A stretch of DNA of 64,000 nucleotides from Streptomyces formicae. Its GTDB lineage: Bacteria > Actinomycetota > Actinomycetes > Streptomycetales > Streptomycetaceae. The position numbers and the translations under genes are program-made. Where the stretch lies: NCBI RefSeq assembly GCF_002556545.1, contig NZ_CP022685.1, positions 9,092,001-9,156,000 on the forward strand, in the 5' to 3' direction. The stretch's first letter is position 1; each line of letters opens with the position of its first letter. The notes below the pieces were generated by a model, which did no database searches, had not been told where the DNA came from, and saw only the letters and a program-made list of their open reading frames with translations. Positions 52,040 to 60,452 of the stretch are shown piece by piece.

Positions 52040-52750
52040 ATGGGTGTCCGTCACAGCAGCACGACCGTGCCCACAGCGGCGGCACGCGCACGTTCCATGC
52101 TGGCCACCGCATGGTCCTGCGCGGTGACCACGGAGATCGGCAAGGACGAACTGGTCGGCGCGCACAGCGTCATGGACGACGGCACGTTGCGGCTGCACCC
52201 GCCCGAGGACAGCATGCTCGCCGCCGCCCTCATCTGCGCGCCGCACGGTGAGCCTTCCACGCTCATCGAGTTCGCCGACGTCTCCCCGGTGCCGGTCAGG
52301 GACCGGATCCGCGGGCGCCTGTGGCTCTCCGGGTCGCTGACGCGGCGCGGCGAACACCTGATCTTCGAGCCCACCTGCGCGGTGCTGCACGACTCCACCG
52401 GACGCGTCGGCATCGAACTGGACGAACTCGCCCTGATGGTGCCCGACCCGCTCGCCGAGGCGGAGTCGCGCCTGCTCACCCATCTCGCGGACGCCCACGC
52501 GGACGCGGTCGAACAACTCACCCGTCTCATCAGCCCCGACAGCCTCCAGGGCGTCGTCCGCGTACGCCCGCTCGCCATCGACCGGCACGGCATCACGCTG
52601 CGCCTCGAACGCGCCCGCAGCCAGGCCGACGTGCGCCTCGCGTTCCACCAGCCCGTGGACGACGTCGGCCAGGTCACGGAGTGCATGCACGCCCTGCTGA
52701 CCCGGGCCCGCCTCTCAACCGTCCGGCGCGGACGCCCTGTCGGCGGCTGA
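52040..52750 (+). CDS. DUF2470 domain protein, iron-regulated
   Basis: A 236-residue cytoplasmic protein with an N-terminal split-barrel-like part (HSVMDDGTLRLHPPEDSMLA) and a C-terminal DUF2470 domain (about 140-230: LTHLADAHADAVEQLTRLIS, VRVRPLAIDRHGITLRLERA). DUF2470 occurs in haem-oxygenase-like and haem-binding proteins of the HugZ type. ATG 52040 follows GGAGG and lies next to an iron box, so it is expressed when iron is short. A haem- or iron-utilisation role is inferred. The 3' end overlaps the converging YkvA-like gene. Confidence 0.85.
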   Translation: MGVRHSSTTVPTAAARARSMLATAWSCAVTTEIGKDELVGAHSVMDDGTLRLHPPEDSMLAAALICAPHGEPSTLIEFADVSPVPVRDRIRGRLWLSGSLTRRGEHLIFEPTCAVLHDSTGRVGIELDELALMVPDPLAEAESRLLTHLADAHADAVEQLTRLISPDSLQGVVRVRPLAIDRHGITLRLERARSQADVRLAFHQPVDDVGQVTECMHALLTRARLSTVRRGRPVGG

Positions 52751-53002
52751 CCGCAGGGACCGCAGCGCCAGCAGGAGCACCCCGATGTCGTCGAGGAAGA
52801 TGGGATCGGGCAGCAGATCGGCGGGCAGTACGAGATAGGCGACCGCGCCCCAGAACACCCACTGCCGCTCGACGGGGATCCCGGCGTCGCGCAGGAGGCG
52901 ACGGGTGCGGACGAGACGGACGAGCAGCGTCACGGCCATCGCGAGCGTCGCGACCACGACGACGCCCGCGATGACGAGCAGCGCGGTCATCTCGGTGCTC
53001 AT
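52715..53002 (-). CDS. YkvA/DUF1232 small membrane protein
   Basis: A 95-residue protein with one clear transmembrane helix (ALLVIAGVVVVATLAMAVTL) and a DUF1232 segment (WGAVAYLVLPADLLPDPIFL, then DDIGVLLLALRSL). Function unknown. The last 36 bases overlap the DUF2470 gene on the opposite strand. ATG 53002 is the first of two plausible starts. Confidence 0.75.
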   Translation of the reverse strand: MSTEMTALLVIAGVVVVATLAMAVTLLVRLVRTRRLLRDAGIPVERQWVFWGAVAYLVLPADLLPDPIFLDDIGVLLLALRSLRSAADRASAPDG

Positions 53003-53165
53003 GTCGGCACGCCTCCGTTCATGTCGTGTCCCGGTCCACGCCTGGGCCGAGCCGTCCTCCGAGTGCCCCTCCTCGCCCGGTCAGTCCCACGGTCCGCCTG
53101 GGCCGATCGAGTGGGATGTCGGAGGAAAGGGGAGTCAGAACGGGTCCCTGAGGTACACGCAACAG

Positions 53166-53402
53166 ATGACGCGATACTCGATGCCCCTCGCCGCGGGAAG
53201 CGGTGCCTCGGTGCTGCTCATCATTGTCGGCCTCGCCGTCGTGGCCATGCTGCTCCTGCTCTTCTGGCGCGGCAAACAGCGTGTGCGGCGACGCCCGGAG
53301 CCGCCGCGGCCCGGCCAGCCGCGCGGCGATTCGTGGGACACGCCGGACACGCCCGACGCCCCGGACCGCGAAGGCCCGCCCGGTTCATCGGGCAGGCCGT
53401 GA
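53166..53402 (+). CDS. DUF6479-like small membrane protein
   Basis: A 78-residue protein with one N-terminal membrane helix (ASVLLIIVGLAVVAMLLLLF) and a charged Arg/Pro/Asp-rich tail (RRRPEPPRPGQPRGDSW). The pattern matches the DUF6479 family of small Streptomyces proteins of unknown function. The 3' end overlaps the MepB remnant on the opposite strand. Confidence 0.6.
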   Translation: MTRYSMPLAAGSGASVLLIIVGLAVVAMLLLLFWRGKQRVRRRPEPPRPGQPRGDSWDTPDTPDAPDREGPPGSSGRP

Positions 53403-53648
53403 CCGGTAGAGCGCCCGCGCCCGTGCGACGTCGATGACCCCGTGCTGGTGGAACCGGACGGCGAGGCCGTCGAGGGTGAACGTGGGGGCTGCGTACACGG
53501 CGCTCTCGGCCTCGGCGACCGGCTGCGAGCTGGTGAAACCGCAGGGGCCGTAGACGAGCTCCTTCGCCGCGCGCAGCTCCCCGTGGAGCCGGGCGCCGCC
53601 CGGCCATGGGCCGGAGTCGGCCGGAGGGCCCGCTGGTTCCGGTGGCAC
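53385..53648 (-). pseudogene. MepB family protein, N-terminal remnant
   Basis: An 87-residue ORF whose first 65 residues match the start of MepB proteins (ELRAAKELVYGPCGFTSSQP, VAEAESAVYAAPTFTLDGLA, VRF). The ~100-residue core that should follow is missing; instead an unrelated 20-residue tail (HQHGVIDVARARALYRSRPA) closes the frame. A deletion has probably removed most of the gene. MepB function is poorly known. Confidence 0.6.
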
Positions 53649-53666
53649 TCGGCCCGTACGGCGCGT

Positions 53667-54893
53667 CTAGAGCGGCAGCGCGCACACCGCGATCGGTGAC
53701 GGGAACGGTTCACCCGCGCTGCGGAGTTCCCCGGTGTCCCCGTCGACCTGGAACACGCTCACCGAACTCGACTTCTGGTTCGCCGCGAACAGCAGGCGCC
53801 CGGACGGGGAGAACGCGAGCTGGCGGGGAAAGTCGCCGCCGACGTCCACGGTGTCCAGGAGTCGCAGCCGGGCGCCGCCGTCCTCGACGGCGTACCGCGT
53901 GATGCTGTTGTGCCCGCGATTGGCGAGGAAGGCGAACCGGCCCTCGCGCGTCACCAGGATCTGCGCCGGATAGGAGGTGCCCCCGCCGGTGCCCGTCGGC
54001 TGGGGATCGCCCGGTGTGAGGCGTCCGGTGGCCGGGTCGTACGCGCAGACGACGACCGTGTTGTCCAACTCGTCGGCCAGGTACGCGAAGCGTCCCTCGG
54101 GGTGGAAGGTGAGGTGGCGCGGTCCCGCGCCGGGCCTCAGGCGCGCGTGCGACACCTCGCTGAGCCTGCCCGCCTTGAGGTCGAGACGGTAGGTGTAGAC
54201 GGTGTCGTTGCCGAGGTCGACGGCCAGGACGTGGCGGCCGTCCGGCGCCGTGATGATCTGGTGGGCGTGCGGACCGTTCTGGCCGGGGCCCGGCTCCGGG
54301 GTGGAGTGCGTGACCAGATCGGTGCGTTCGCCGAGCGCGCCCGACGGCTCCACGGGGTGGACGCTCACGCTGCCGGAGCCGTAGTTGGCGCTGAGCAGCC
54401 AGCGGCCGCCGGGGTGCACGGAGAGGTGGCAGGGGCCCGCGCCGCCGGTCGCGCGGGTGTTGAGGACCTTGTGCGGTCCCTCCCCGTCGGCCGCGAGCGC
54501 CACGGCTGTCACGGCGCCCTTCTCCTGCTCGTCGACCGCGTACAGCGTCCGACCGGAGGGGTGCGGGACCAGATAGGAGGGATCGGGCACGCCGGTCAGC
54601 GTGCCCGTGCCGGTGATCCGCCCTGTCGCGTCGTCGTACGTCGCCAGGCCGATCCCCTTTCCGCCGCCCGCCTGCGAGGTGTACGTCCCGAGGAACAACT
54701 GCCGTGCGCGGCGCGGACGGTGCCGCGGTGAGGCAGCCGGGGCGCCGGGCTCCCGGTCCGGTACCGCTGCCGCCGTGCAGGCTGCCGCCGTGGACGTCGT
54801 GCCGGTCGCGGCCAGCGCCGCGAGCGTCCCGATGAACCGCCGGCGCCCCCAAGCGCTCCCCGCGTCCCCGGCCGCCCTTGTTCCGCTGCTCAT
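53667..54893 (-). CDS. Tat-exported lactonase-family (6-phosphogluconolactonase-like) beta-propeller
   Basis: A 408-residue exported seven-bladed propeller. A twin-arginine signal (WGRRRFIGTLAALAA) is followed by a possible lipobox Cys (STAAACTAA). The propeller contains the family blocks QLFLGTYTSQAGGGKGIGLA, YLVPHPSGRTLYAVDEQ, GPHAHQIITAPDGRHVLAVD and RFAFLANRGHNSI. The fold is that of lactonases such as Pgl; extracellular versions may act on sugar lactones or only bind carbohydrate. GAGGTG precedes the ATG. Convergence with neighbours is loose and no sugar genes are nearby. Confidence 0.85.
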   Translation of the reverse strand: MSSGTRAAGDAGSAWGRRRFIGTLAALAATGTTSTAAACTAAAVPDREPGAPAASPRHRPRRARQLFLGTYTSQAGGGKGIGLATYDDATGRITGTGTLTGVPDPSYLVPHPSGRTLYAVDEQEKGAVTAVALAADGEGPHKVLNTRATGGAGPCHLSVHPGGRWLLSANYGSGSVSVHPVEPSGALGERTDLVTHSTPEPGPGQNGPHAHQIITAPDGRHVLAVDLGNDTVYTYRLDLKAGRLSEVSHARLRPGAGPRHLTFHPEGRFAYLADELDNTVVVCAYDPATGRLTPGDPQPTGTGGGTSYPAQILVTREGRFAFLANRGHNSITRYAVEDGGARLRLLDTVDVGGDFPRQLAFSPSGRLLFAANQKSSSVSVFQVDGDTGELRSAGEPFPSPIAVCALPL

Positions 54894-55137
54894 GCCTGCA
54901 CCTCGTGCGTCGGTGGTGACGGATGTGGCAGACACAGTGCCCCGTGGGCGCCCGCGCCGACAAGGTCCGCCGCGCGGCCCTGCGTACACGCGATCCCGCG
55001 AGGGCGCCGAGAATCGGCCAACGGAGGCCAGAGGCAAGGAGAGTTGACGACTCAGCGCCACCGCTCTTATACGGTGTGCGAGCGATTCATGATGATCGCA
55101 CGTAGCAACACGACGCACCCGTATGAGGAGTTGACGA

Positions 55138-55833
55138 GTGGACCACAGCCGTGTGATCCGGATCCGGACCGTCCTGGCCGCGCTCGGCGTCGCGACCGCC
55201 ATGGCGGCCGCCCCCGCCGCGAGTGCCACGGCATCCGCCGCGCCCGCGCCCCCGACGACGAGCGCGGCGGCGCACGAGCCGTGCACCGGCGCGTTATACG
55301 GAGACGCCAGGCTCGGCCCGGCCTGGCTGCCCAAGAAGTGGCAGCGCCCCGTCGGCCCGCTCCTGAAGAACTGGAAGCGGACCGGAAAGCTGTCGCCGAA
55401 GTCCTTCCTCAAGAAGTACTGGGAGGGCCCCGCGGACACCGGCACCTGGAAGTACCCGCCCAACGACGGCTTCGGCACGGTCAACGGGCACGTCGACAAG
55501 CACCCCGAGCGCCTGGACGAGGGCGAACGGCTCGACCGGTTCGGCTCGGAGTTCGGCTCGTTCCTCGCGCCCGCGGGTGACTCCTACGCGGAGCGCGCGC
55601 TGCCCCCGCAGAACCTCAACACCCGGGACGCCGCGTTCGCCTGCGACTACCGCGTCTACGAGGTCACCAAGCCCTTCGACGTCTGGCAGGGCAGCATCGC
55701 CCCCTGGTTCGAGCAGCCCGGCGGCGGACAGCAGATCAAGCTCGACCCGGTCTTCCTCGACCCGGGCACGGGCCAGCGCCTCAACGTGAAGTGGCTCATC
55801 GACCACGACTACCTCACGCCGGTCACGGCATAG
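55138..55833 (+). CDS. secreted TNT-domain NAD+ glycohydrolase-like toxin, TTA codon present
   Basis: A 231-residue exported protein. A signal peptide (VLAALGVATAMAAAPAASAT) precedes a short Lys-rich linker. The C-terminal ~120 residues are a TNT domain: YPPNDGFGTVNGHVDKHPER, then ERLDRFGSEFGSFLAPAG, SYAERALPPQNLN, and the conserved Gln region WFEQPGGGQQIKLD. TNT domains of the M. tuberculosis CpnT type destroy NAD+ (and NADP+). Codon 53 is TTA, so synthesis should depend on bldA and rise late in development. GAGGAG precedes the GTG. The next gene, 16 bases on, encodes a small acidic protein. Confidence 0.88.
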   Translation: MDHSRVIRIRTVLAALGVATAMAAAPAASATASAAPAPPTTSAAAHEPCTGALYGDARLGPAWLPKKWQRPVGPLLKNWKRTGKLSPKSFLKKYWEGPADTGTWKYPPNDGFGTVNGHVDKHPERLDEGERLDRFGSEFGSFLAPAGDSYAERALPPQNLNTRDAAFACDYRVYEVTKPFDVWQGSIAPWFEQPGGGQQIKLDPVFLDPGTGQRLNVKWLIDHDYLTPVTA

Positions 55834-55849
55834 CGGCACGGGGGTACTG

Positions 55850-56083
55850 GTGGACGTTCGAGAACTCCGCGCGGCCCTGCGTGCCGCGCACGTGCCCGAT
55901 GGCTACTACTGGATCGAGGGCGTCCACGAACCCGCCCCCACACCGACCGACTTCATGTACCTGCGCAGGATCGAGGACGGGGCGTGGGAGGTGGGCGCGT
56001 ACGAGCGGGGCACGTGCCACCCCGTGGCCCGCCACGACGACGAGACGGCGGCCTGCGATGACCTGTTCCGTCAGCTGGCCTGA
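55850..56083 (+). CDS. small acidic protein, candidate immunity partner of the TNT toxin
   Basis: A 77-residue acidic protein (15 Asp/Glu against 8 Arg, no Lys): RELRAALRAAHVPDGYYWIE, FMYLRRIEDGAWEVGAYERG, and ARHDDETAACDDLFRQL. It has no signal peptide, so it would stay in the cytoplasm. It begins with GTG 16 bases after the toxin stop and is almost surely co-transcribed. Size, charge and position fit an antitoxin or immunity protein, but it is much smaller than the known CpnT antitoxin (IFT) and I recognise no characterised family. Confidence 0.65.
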   Translation: MDVRELRAALRAAHVPDGYYWIEGVHEPAPTPTDFMYLRRIEDGAWEVGAYERGTCHPVARHDDETAACDDLFRQLA

Positions 56084-56094
56084 CCGTTCGGAGC

Positions 56095-56457
56095 TCAGCC
56101 GAGGGCGATCCCGGCGGCCCAGGCGAGATACCCGGCGTTCACGCAGAGCCGCGCCGCCACGCCCCACGGAGTGTCCAGGAGGCGCGTGGCGGACCGTGTG
56201 CGGCGGGCGGCGTCCAGGTGGGACACCTGGAAAGAGGCGATCAGCGCGGTCGCGGCCCAGCCGCCCGCCGTCCGCGTCGGCGGGACGGACAGGAGCCCCG
56301 CGACGGCCAGTTCGGCGACCCCGGTGGCGGCGACGATGATGGCGGGCGAGGGGAGCCAGGGCGGGACCAGGGTGCGGAAGTACGCGGGGAAGACGAAGTG
56401 GGCGAGAGCCGTGCAGGACAGGAAGAGCGCGAGGGCCGAGGCGGCGGAGACGGGCAT
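56095..56457 (-). CDS. DoxX-like membrane protein
   Basis: A 120-residue protein with four helices of the DoxX type: ALALFLSCTALAHFVFPAYF, LPSPAIIVAATGVAELAVAG, and a final ARLCVNAGYLAWAAGIALG. Such proteins form quinone-linked membrane oxidoreductase partners; the function here is unknown. ATG 56457 is chosen because the upstream frame is shared with the promoter of the divergent AraC gene and is not gene-like. Confidence 0.7.
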   Translation of the reverse strand: MPVSAASALALFLSCTALAHFVFPAYFRTLVPPWLPSPAIIVAATGVAELAVAGLLSVPPTRTAGGWAATALIASFQVSHLDAARRTRSATRLLDTPWGVAARLCVNAGYLAWAAGIALG

Positions 56458-56463
56458 GGGGTG

Positions 56464-57315
56464 ATGATCGGGCGGCGCTCCGGGGCGCGTATTGAACAGA
56501 ACGCTCGTCCTGGGGGAGCGGCCGGGATCCTCGACAGCCTCTGGCCCACGGGAGCACCGCACGAGGTCGTTTCACCTACGGACTCTCCGTCCGAGGGCGC
56601 GTTCGACGAGATCACCCTCTTCGCCGAGAGTCGGGCCTACGCGGTCTCCTCGCACCGCCACCCCGCCTGGAAGCTCGTACTCCCCGTCGGCGGCCACGCC
56701 CTCGTGGGAGCCTCGTCCGGGGCGGGCGTCCTCGTACCGCCCCAGTACACGCACACGTGCGCCGCCTCGTCGGGGTTCGTCGCCGCCTTCCTCGACCCCT
56801 GGTGCCTGCACGCCGACACCGAGGGCCCGACCTGGCTGGACGGGCCGACGGTCCGGCGCCTGCTCGACGCGGCGCGGGACCGTGCCGGACTGGACGCGGA
56901 GGCGTTGCGGGCCGAGGCGACCGCTGCCCTGGGGGCGCCCCGGGGGGTCGATCCACGCATTCCCCTTGCCGTACGGGCAGCGGCCGCGGGAGCCGCCCGC
57001 ATCGACGCGGTCGCCGCCGACCTGGGGCTTTCGACGGCCAGGTTGCGCGCCCTTGTGGCGGCGCAGGCCGGTGTCCCCCTCAGCACCTTGCGTCAGTGGC
57101 GGCGACTGCGCGGGGCCGTCGGGCAGCTCGCGGCCGGGGGCGGCTCCCGGGGCATCGCCGACGCCGCGGCCGTGGCGGGCTTCGCCGACCAGGCGCATCT
57201 CACCCGAGCCGCACGGCGCTTCGTCGGGCGCACCCCCGGCTCGCTGCGCCACCGACTTGACCCTCACGTCGCGTCAGGCTCCACGCTGAACGTCGACGAA
57301 AGGCGAGGTCCATGA
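56464..57315 (+). CDS. AraC family transcriptional regulator
   Basis: A 283-residue regulator. Residues about 45-140 look like a cupin sensor (EITLFAESRAYAVSSHRHPA, KLVLPVGGHALVG, VPPQYTHTC). The C-terminal AraC HTH occupies about 170-270 (AVAADLGLSTARLRALVAAQ, VPLSTLRQWRRLRGAVGQLA, FADQAHLTRAARRFVGRTPG). The start is uncertain; ATG 56464 is used. Its stop overlaps the MerR ATG (ATGA), so it is the first gene of an AraC-MerR-glycosyltransferase operon and probably controls it. Confidence 0.85.
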   Translation: MIGRRSGARIEQNARPGGAAGILDSLWPTGAPHEVVSPTDSPSEGAFDEITLFAESRAYAVSSHRHPAWKLVLPVGGHALVGASSGAGVLVPPQYTHTCAASSGFVAAFLDPWCLHADTEGPTWLDGPTVRRLLDAARDRAGLDAEALRAEATAALGAPRGVDPRIPLAVRAAAAGAARIDAVAADLGLSTARLRALVAAQAGVPLSTLRQWRRLRGAVGQLAAGGGSRGIADAAAVAGFADQAHLTRAARRFVGRTPGSLRHRLDPHVASGSTLNVDERRGP

Positions 57316-58172
57316 GTTACACCGTCGGTCAGGTCGCCGGATTCGCGGGTGTCACCGTCCGTGCCCTGCACCACTACGACCGCACCGGGCTGCTCACCCC
57401 CAGCGAGCGCAGCACCGGCGGCTACCGCCTGTACACCGACGCCGATCTGGCCCGGCTTCAGCAGCTCCTCTTCTACCGGGAACTCGGTTTCACGCTCGAC
57501 GAGACCGCCGAGATCCTCGCCGACCCGGGTGCCGGTGCCCTCGACCGCCTGAGGGCGAGGCGGCGGGCGCTGCGCGAGCGGATCGGCGAGCTTGAGCGTC
57601 TGGTGGAGGTCGCCGACCGGGCCATCGAGGTCCAGCGGACCGGGGTGCGGCTCAGCCCCGGGGAGCGGTTCGCGGTCTTCGGGGAGGTCACCTTCGATCT
57701 GAGCTACGCCACCGAGGCCGAACTGAAATGGCAGGACAGCGCGGGGCACAGGGCAGCGATGAGGAGCGCCGCCGAACACTCCAAGGAGGACTGGGCGCGG
57801 CTCATGGCAGAGGCCGCCGACTGGCGGGGCGAACTGCTCGCCGCCTTCGACGCCGGTGAGGCGGCCGAGGGGGAGCGGGCCCGGGAGCTGGCCGAGGCGC
57901 ACCGCCTGCACATCGCCCGCTGGTTCACCGACTGTCCGCCCGACATGCACGTGCGCATCGCCGACGACTTCGCTGCCGACCCGCGCGCCTTCGCGCTGGT
58001 CGTGCCGTCTTCACAGCAACGGCCGGGGCTCGCGGACTATCTGCGTACGGCGGTACGAGCCAATGCGCGGGCATCCGGGGACCTTCACGGTCAGCTGGAG
58101 GAAGAGGGTGACTCTCACCCTAAACCTGAGGGTGAGAGACGCGTAGAGAGAGGCGTACGGGGAAGCCGATGA
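57312..58172 (+). CDS. MerR family regulator with a TipAS-like effector domain
   Basis: A 286-residue MerR protein. The HTH and wing are at about 1-70 (YTVGQVAGFAGVTVRALHHY, DRTGLLTPSERSTGGYRLYT) and the dimer helix at about 80-115. A TipAS-like effector domain runs from about 140 to 262 (EHSKEDWARLMAEAADWRGE, LHIARWFTDCPPDMHVRIAD, RPGLADYLRTAV). TipAS domains bind thiopeptide and other antibiotics. The last ~20 residues come from DNA that includes a MerR-type operator and are probably not part of the fold. The stop overlaps the glycosyltransferase ATG (ATGA). Confidence 0.88.
   Translation: MSYTVGQVAGFAGVTVRALHHYDRTGLLTPSERSTGGYRLYTDADLARLQQLLFYRELGFTLDETAEILADPGAGALDRLRARRRALRERIGELERLVEVADRAIEVQRTGVRLSPGERFAVFGEVTFDLSYATEAELKWQDSAGHRAAMRSAAEHSKEDWARLMAEAADWRGELLAAFDAGEAAEGERARELAEAHRLHIARWFTDCPPDMHVRIADDFAADPRAFALVVPSSQQRPGLADYLRTAVRANARASGDLHGQLEEEGDSHPKPEGERRVERGVRGSR
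58112..58138. promoter_or_regulatory. MerR-type operator inside the 3' end of the MerR gene
   Basis: CTCTCACCCT (58112-58121) and AGGGTGAGAG (58129-58138) form a perfect 10-bp inverted repeat with a 7-base spacer, as in MerR-family operators. It lies 30 bases before the glycosyltransferase start and is translated as part of MerR. A second, MerR-controlled promoter for the glycosyltransferase is likely. Confidence 0.75.
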
Positions 58173-59389
58173 CCAGGATCCTGATCGCCGCCGCCGGTTC
58201 GTACGGGGACGTCGCGCCCTACACCGGCCTCGGCGCCCGGCTGCGCGAGGCCGGTCACGACGTCGCCCTCGCCACCCACGACTCCTTCGCCCCGCTCGTC
58301 ACCCCCGCGGGCCTGGACTTCAGGCCGCTGCCCGGCGGGCCCGAACGCCAAGGCCCCGCGACCGGGCAGGGACGCGCGGAACTCATGCGGACCGCCCGCG
58401 CCTTCGTGCGGGAGCTGGGCGACGGCCTCGCCGACGCCGCGGCCCGGGGCGCCGACCTCCTGCTTCTCTCCGCCACCACGGCACCGCTCGGCTGGCAGTT
58501 GGCCGAGGCCATGGACGTACCGGCCGTCGGGGCGTATCTCCAGCCGGTCCACCCGACGCGGGACTTCCCGCCCGTCATCGGCGGCACGCGCTCGCTCGGC
58601 GGCTTCGCGAACCGTGCTCTCGGCCGCTTCTCCCTGCGCATGGTCGACCGCGTGTACGACGACGCCGTACGCGCCCTGCGTGCCCGCCTCGCGCTGCCCG
58701 TCGCCAAGCCGGGGGAGGTCAGGGACCGGCAGGAGCGGGCAGGGCGGCCTGTTTCTTACGGCTTCAGTGCGGCCGTGGTGCCCCGGCCCGCCGACTGGCG
58801 TCCGGGCCTCGACGTCGTCGGGAACTGGTGGCCGCACGACGACCAGGAGCGCCCCCTGCCACCCGAACTCGACGCGTTCCTGCGGGCAGGGCCGCCGCCG
58901 GTCTTCATCGGCTTCGGCAGCATGGCCGCGGGGGAGGGCGAGCGGCTGAGCGAGATCGCGGTGGCGGCTCTGCGCGCGGCCGGACTGCGCGGAGTCCTTC
59001 AGTCCGGCCGCGCGGAGCTCGCCGCGTCCGGGGACGACGTCCTCACCGTCGGCGAGGTGCCGCACGCCAAGCTCTTCCCGTGGGTCGAGGCCGTGGTGCA
59101 CCACGGGGGTGCGGGCACCACGGCGGCAGCCCTGCGCGCGGGAGTTCCCGCCGTGCCGGTGCCGGTCATGGCCGATCAGCCGTTCTGGTCCGCACGGGTC
59201 GCGGCCCTGGGGGCGGCGACCGCACCCATCCCCTTCAAGGAGCTGACCGCGCCACGCCTCGCGGACGCGCTCTGCCGCGCGGTCCGCGAGCCCGGTCACG
59301 CCGACGCCGCCGCCGATCTCGCCCGCGTGATGGCCGCGGAGGACGGGGCCGGTCAGGTGCTGAAGACGGTGGAGCGGATCCTCGGCTGA
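58169..59389 (+). CDS. GT1 glycosyltransferase, macrolide/sterol glycosyltransferase type
   Basis: A 406-residue UDP- or TDP-sugar-dependent glycosyltransferase of the GT-B fold. The acceptor domain starts ILIAAAGSYGDVAPYTGLGA. The donor domain has VFIGFGSMAAGEGERL and the donor-binding VHHGGAGTTAAALRAGVPAV with PVMADQPFWSARV (about residues 310-355). The family includes enzymes that inactivate antibiotics by glycosylation and enzymes of secondary metabolism. In an operon with AraC- and TipAS-type drug-sensing regulators, a resistance or tailoring role is likely but unproved. The ATG overlaps the MerR stop. Confidence 0.88.
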   Translation: MTRILIAAAGSYGDVAPYTGLGARLREAGHDVALATHDSFAPLVTPAGLDFRPLPGGPERQGPATGQGRAELMRTARAFVRELGDGLADAAARGADLLLLSATTAPLGWQLAEAMDVPAVGAYLQPVHPTRDFPPVIGGTRSLGGFANRALGRFSLRMVDRVYDDAVRALRARLALPVAKPGEVRDRQERAGRPVSYGFSAAVVPRPADWRPGLDVVGNWWPHDDQERPLPPELDAFLRAGPPPVFIGFGSMAAGEGERLSEIAVAALRAAGLRGVLQSGRAELAASGDDVLTVGEVPHAKLFPWVEAVVHHGGAGTTAAALRAGVPAVPVPVMADQPFWSARVAALGAATAPIPFKELTAPRLADALCRAVREPGHADAAADLARVMAAEDGAGQVLKTVERILG

Positions 59390-59486
59390 GTGGCCGCACG
59401 GGTGAACTCCTCGCGCTGCTCGACGGGTAGCCCGAGCGGCCGACTGGCGAGGCGGATTCCCGGGCCACCGTGGAAGAGTTCAGGAC

Positions 59487-59732
59487 ATGACCGAAAGTGC
59501 GTACCTGTACATGGCGAACCCCCGGATCACGGTCCTCGGCGTGCAGCCCGGCAGCCCGCCGTTCCGCATCGTGGAGATCGACGGGGAGGTGGTCGGCAAG
59601 GCCAAGACCGTCACGGACGTCCTCGACGCGGCCGCCATGGCGGGCATCACGGTGCACGATCTGGACGACCCCGACGCGGTGCGGTGGGTGGGCGGCGACA
59701 AGTTCACCTGGGACCTGTCCAGCGCCGTCTAG
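59487..59732 (+). CDS. small conserved hypothetical protein, 81 aa
   Basis: I recognise this only as a conserved short actinobacterial protein of unknown function. It is soluble, with alternating beta strands and one helix (PRITVLGVQPGSPPFRIVEI, GKAKTVTDVLDAAAMAGITV, DAVRWVGGDKFTWDL). The ATG follows GTTCAGGAC. It lies alone, about 100 bases after the glycosyltransferase. Confidence 0.65.
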   Translation: MTESAYLYMANPRITVLGVQPGSPPFRIVEIDGEVVGKAKTVTDVLDAAAMAGITVHDLDDPDAVRWVGGDKFTWDLSSAV

Positions 59733-59877
59733 CCCCCGGAGCCGGCGTCGTACCGATGAGTTTCCGCGTGCCCTGAGGTCATAGATGCTGGTTAATGCGC
59801 ACCGGTCGAACATGTGGTCCAATCGCGCATCGACCGAATCTGATGAGATCCGGACACGAGATACCGAGGAACCTTAG

Positions 59878-60450
59878 ATGCGCACTCTGATCAGCACCGC
59901 CTTCGTCTCGCTCGACGGTGTCGTGGAGGCCCCCGGCGGCGAGCCCGGGTACCGGAACTCCGGATGGACCTTCAAGGACATGGAGTTCCTCCCCGAGGCG
60001 TTCGAGATCAAGGGCCGTGAGCAGCAGGAAGCCACGGCGATGATGATGGGCCGCACCAGCTACGAGGCGTTCAGCCCCGTGTGGCCCGACATGGCGGACT
60101 TCGCCGACTACAAGGTCATGCCGAAGTACGTCGTCTCCACCACCCTCACCGAGGGCGACCTCGTGGCGAACTGGGGCGAGACCACGATCCTGCGCTCGCT
60201 CGACGACGTCGCCGCGCTGAAGGAGACCGAGGGCGGCCCGATCATCGTGCACGGCAGTGCTTCCCTGAACCGGGCCCTCTCGGACGCCGGTCTGATCGAC
60301 CGTTACCACCTGCTCGTCTTCCCGCTGCTGCTCGGTGCGGGCAAGCGGCTCTTCAGCACCACGGACAAGGACACCCAGAAGCTGAAGCTCGTCGAGCACG
60401 AGGCGTACGCCAACGGCCTGCAGAAGAACGTCTTCGACGTGCTCCGCTGA
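59878..60450 (+). CDS. dihydrofolate reductase-like (RibD C-terminal) family protein
   Basis: A 190-residue NADPH-binding protein of the RibD_C/DHFR-like family: RTLISTAFVSLDGVVEAPGG, MMMGRTSYEAFSPVWPD, PIIVHGSASLNRALSDAGLI, and YHLLVFPLLLGAGKRLF. These are usually small reductases of uncertain substrate, not true folate enzymes. The ATG follows CGAGGAA. It converges on the GST gene, with stops two bases apart. Confidence 0.88.
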   Translation: MRTLISTAFVSLDGVVEAPGGEPGYRNSGWTFKDMEFLPEAFEIKGREQQEATAMMMGRTSYEAFSPVWPDMADFADYKVMPKYVVSTTLTEGDLVANWGETTILRSLDDVAALKETEGGPIIVHGSASLNRALSDAGLIDRYHLLVFPLLLGAGKRLFSTTDKDTQKLKLVEHEAYANGLQKNVFDVLR

Positions 60451-60452
60451 GG

